A DNA stretch of 64,000 bases. Origin: Guadua angustifolia (taxonomy: Eukaryota; Streptophyta; Magnoliopsida; Poales; Poaceae). Numbering within the stretch: the first letter of the stretch is position 1; each line of letters starts with the position of its first letter. A program made the translations under genes and the position numbers. The stretch spans positions 50,590,626 to 50,654,625 of the forward strand of contig CM070505.1 of assembly GCA_036346375.1 (NCBI GenBank), given 5' to 3'. Positions 62,028-64,000 of this stretch are shown here, piece by piece. The notes beneath the pieces were generated by a model. The model was given only the letters and a program-made list of their open reading frames with translations. It was not told the DNA's origin and searched no databases.

Positions 62028-62594
62028 CTAGAGAGCTGCCCTATTACATGAATGATGACCATACAGGTCTTTAAACTCTGAAAACTGAGACAACAACATA
62101 AACTTTGCCTCCCGAAAAAGTACTCCCAAAGTCGTCAGGTCTTGGTCAGAGCTTACAAGCGCACTTATCAGATTCAAAGCATCTGTCTCAATTTCAATTC
62201 TTCCCATTCCTAATTCACTTGCAAACTGCAAAGCCTGAAGACAAGCTTCGGTTTCCGACCGGAGAACACTGTTTGCTATCAATATATTGCCGGCGCCCGC
62301 TCCCTGAACTTCACCGGCAGAGTTCAGAATTATAAAACCCCAGCCACATTTTCTTGTTTCCTCATAAAAAGCTCCATCAATGTTAATTTTCAGGAAACCT
62401 TCAGGTGGTGCACGCCAAAGAGTTTCAGCTTGCATCTTCACTGCTGAAACTTTTCCTAGAACTTTAGAAAGTTTTGAAGTTTGGAAGGTTAGTATTCTGT
62501 TTTTGCTAACATTTTGGCATTTGGTTTGGAAGGTTAGTATTCCGCTTTTGCTAACATTTTTTGTGTTAAAAAGCATGGAATTAGACTCGAACAT
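62028..62594 (-). CDS. RNase H-like (RVT_3) domain protein, probably retroelement-derived
   Basis: The 188-codon minus-strand frame has LWRAPPEGFLKINIDGAF, CGWGFIILNSAGEVQGAGAG, SETEACLQALQFASELG and RIEIETDALNLISAL. These give the D-E-D catalytic set of the plant RVT_3 RNase H domain. The usual C-terminal Cys-Asn...His motif is cut short: the frame ends HHSCNRAAL and stop. Such domains occur at the 3' end of plant LINE-type elements and as isolated single-exon genes. The first ~45 codons come from a tandemly duplicated segment and are probably not original. Confidence 0.6.
   Translation of the reverse strand: MFESNSMLFNTKNVSKSGILTFQTKCQNVSKNRILTFQTSKLSKVLGKVSAVKMQAETLWRAPPEGFLKINIDGAFYEETRKCGWGFIILNSAGEVQGAGAGNILIANSVLRSETEACLQALQFASELGMGRIEIETDALNLISALVSSDQDLTTLGVLFREAKFMLLSQFSEFKDLYGHHSCNRAAL
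62482..62565. repeat. Two-copy tandem repeat (~45 bp)
   Basis: The unit tttggaaggttagtattc and then gctaacattt occurs twice in a row upstream of the RNase H-like domain. Confidence 0.75.
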
Positions 62595-63000
62595 CTTTGT
62601 TGTTCGTTTTATTTTGGAGTCCTATGATAATTCATATACTTCTCTTTTAGAAGACAATGTTACATTATTGAAGGGAATATGAAATGAGAAGTTTTGTGAA
62701 CTGCTGTGTACTTCTTTGATAGGAATCATTCATTCCTGGCACTTTTCTTAAGACAAATGCTAAACCTCATTCTTGCAGCTTGCTGCATTTCAATTTAATT
62801 TCAATGAAGCTGCATAATGTTACTGCATCGTGAAAAATATCTTTCAGACTATGAAGTAAAGAAATATAGCATACCAGATATATGTACTTTTCAAGGTCAA
62901 GATATCACGGATTATGACATTGTTCTCCTAGTTATTTTTACTAAGCACGTGGCAATGCAATAACATTTGATGCCTCGCATTGTTATGTTCAAACTGGCAG

Positions 63001-63637
63001 TTGGACAACCGGGGAACGCAAGGCGAGGATTGCAATTTGAGGGACACCTGAAGTACAACATGGGTTGTGTGGATGCTGAAGATCAAGTAAGAGACGTAGA
63101 GTGGATAATAAGGGGGTGTTTGGGACAGCTCCAGCTCCACTAAAATCTGTGGAGTTGGTGGAGCAGGGTATTTCTAGCTCCAGAAATTTGTGGAGCTGGA
63201 GCTATGGGTACATTAAAAGTGTTTAGGTAGATCATCTTGTTTACATTTTAGACTAAAAATATAAACTTAATTCACTTTATTTTAGCCTATAAGTTTCAGC
63301 TCTGAGCTGGAGCTGGGATCTGAAGCTCTTCCAAACAAGGCCTAAAACAAGGCCTTGCCAAGCCTGGAGATACAGGTTTTTTCGGCTGGAGCTATGATGG
63401 CTTTCTCTCGGCAATGTGCCTCGCAAGATTTCCCAACACATTCTGCTGTCCCGTGGCTGGTGCTCCGGTGACAAGCCTGGGACGGGTATGATACGTACGT
63501 TCTATACTGAGAAGTACATGGGCCTACCTTCAGAGAATAAGGATGCATGAGTTTGGGTCTATTATGCATCATGTGAATAATCTCAAGGGGAAGTTGCTTC
63601 TTGTTCACGGCATGATCGATGAGAATACTCATTTTAG
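63001..63637 (+). pseudogene. Dipeptidyl peptidase IV-type (S9) serine peptidase exon, broken
   Basis: One exon of a prolyl oligopeptidase/DPP4-family gene. It starts at ggcag/TTGGACAACCGG (LDNRG) and ends HFR at ATTTTAG/gtgaaa. After LDNRGT and a one-base deletion come RRGLQFEGHLKYNMG and DAEDQVRDVEWII. Past an inserted MITE it continues QGLAKPGDTGFFGWSYDGFL, RFPNTFCC, WDGYDT, YTEKYMGLPSENKDA, EFGSIMHHVNNLKGKLLL and VHGMIDENTHF. The nucleophile serine motif is GWSYDG (family GWSYGG). Several single-base shifts kill the frame. Retained splice boundaries indicate a decayed genomic copy, not a retrocopy. Flanking exons were not recognised. Confidence 0.78.
63112..63342. mobile_element. Tourist-like (PIF/Harbinger) MITE (231 bp)
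   Basis: The left end GGGGGTGTTTGGGACAGCTC pairs with the inverse of the right end (GGCCTTGTTTGGAAGAGCTT). The 3 bp target duplication is TAA (63109-63111 and 63343-63345). It splits the peptidase exon within the codons for TGG ATA ATA AAA CAA. Confidence 0.8.
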
Positions 63638-63754
63638 GTGAAATATTGCGTGGAGGTCCATTTATGTTTTTAATGAGTTATTGATTTGTGTTTAAGCTTG
63701 TGGTGCTTAGGTTTGAGTTTGAAATATGTCTACTTTGTTATGAATAATTTGGTT

Positions 63755-64000
63755 TGAGTGGTCGTAGACCTCTTAAGTGGTCGTGGCCTTGCCTAGAATA
63801 GTCATGACTTTCTCTTAAATAGTTATGACCTTGTTTAGAGTGGTCATGCCTTTGTCCAGAGTGGTCTTGGTCTTTCCAGAATGATCGTGATCTTTATGAC
63901 CTCTGGAGCGATCGTTCCTAGAGGGGTCGTGCCCTAGAAAAGTCGTACCTTAAAGAGGTCGTGCTCTAGAGTGGTCATAGGCTTTCTGATCTCTAAGGTG
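63755..64000. repeat. Minisatellite of ~20-22 bp units
   Basis: Imperfect units of the type AGAGTGGTCATGACCTTTG run to the window end and may continue beyond it. Non-coding. Confidence 0.8.

Overview
This window is nuclear DNA from a grass (Poaceae). The signs are spliced genes with GT-AG introns, hAT, Mutator and Tourist MITEs, Ty3/gypsy and Ty1/copia retrotransposons with initiator-tRNA-Met primer sites, and a Mutator-like element that carries a plant mobile domain. I cannot name the species. No CRISPR array, operon, rRNA or tRNA gene was seen.

Layout. (1) 1.9-31.8 kb, + strand: an oxidosqualene cyclase (triterpene/sterol cyclase) locus. Thirteen clean exons and one decayed exon encode roughly the last two thirds of the protein. 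Its introns are swollen by hAT and Mutator MITEs, a divergent gypsy LTR, an AT microsatellite and a 10.7 kb Mutator-like element (8.2-18.9 kb). That element holds a decayed MuDR transposase, a plant-mobile-domain gene and a 2.13 kb tandem duplication. (2) 33.0-44.4 kb: LTR retrotransposon debris. Three LTRs of one gypsy family are nested inside each other, attached to a decayed pol fragment and followed by an oppositely oriented LTR piece. (3) 44.4-45.2 kb: an EXO70 exocyst pseudogene. (4) 45.6-51.1 kb: a structurally complete, recent Ty3/gypsy chromovirus (480 bp LTRs, perfect 5 bp TSD), disabled by stops and frameshifts and inserted into a MITE. (5) 52.6-53.0 kb: an unidentified decayed + strand coding fragment. 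(6) 55.2-60.7 kb, - strand: a two-exon EMB1703-like gene. A 2.1 kb copia element (53.1-55.2 kb) inserted exactly at its stop codon. (7) 61-64 kb: a gypsy LTR fragment, an RNase H (RVT_3) open frame, a dipeptidyl-peptidase IV-type exon split by a Tourist MITE, and a minisatellite.

The host genes are unrelated to one another and do not form a pathway. The region is best read as a TE-dense segment in which several host genes (cyclase, EXO70, DPP-type peptidase) have decayed and one (EMB1703-like) may still be used, although no in-frame ATG is visible at its 5' end. I found no convincing new biological system. The strongest observations are exact insertion footprints: splice boundaries, target-site duplications, and a stop codon captured within a TSD.
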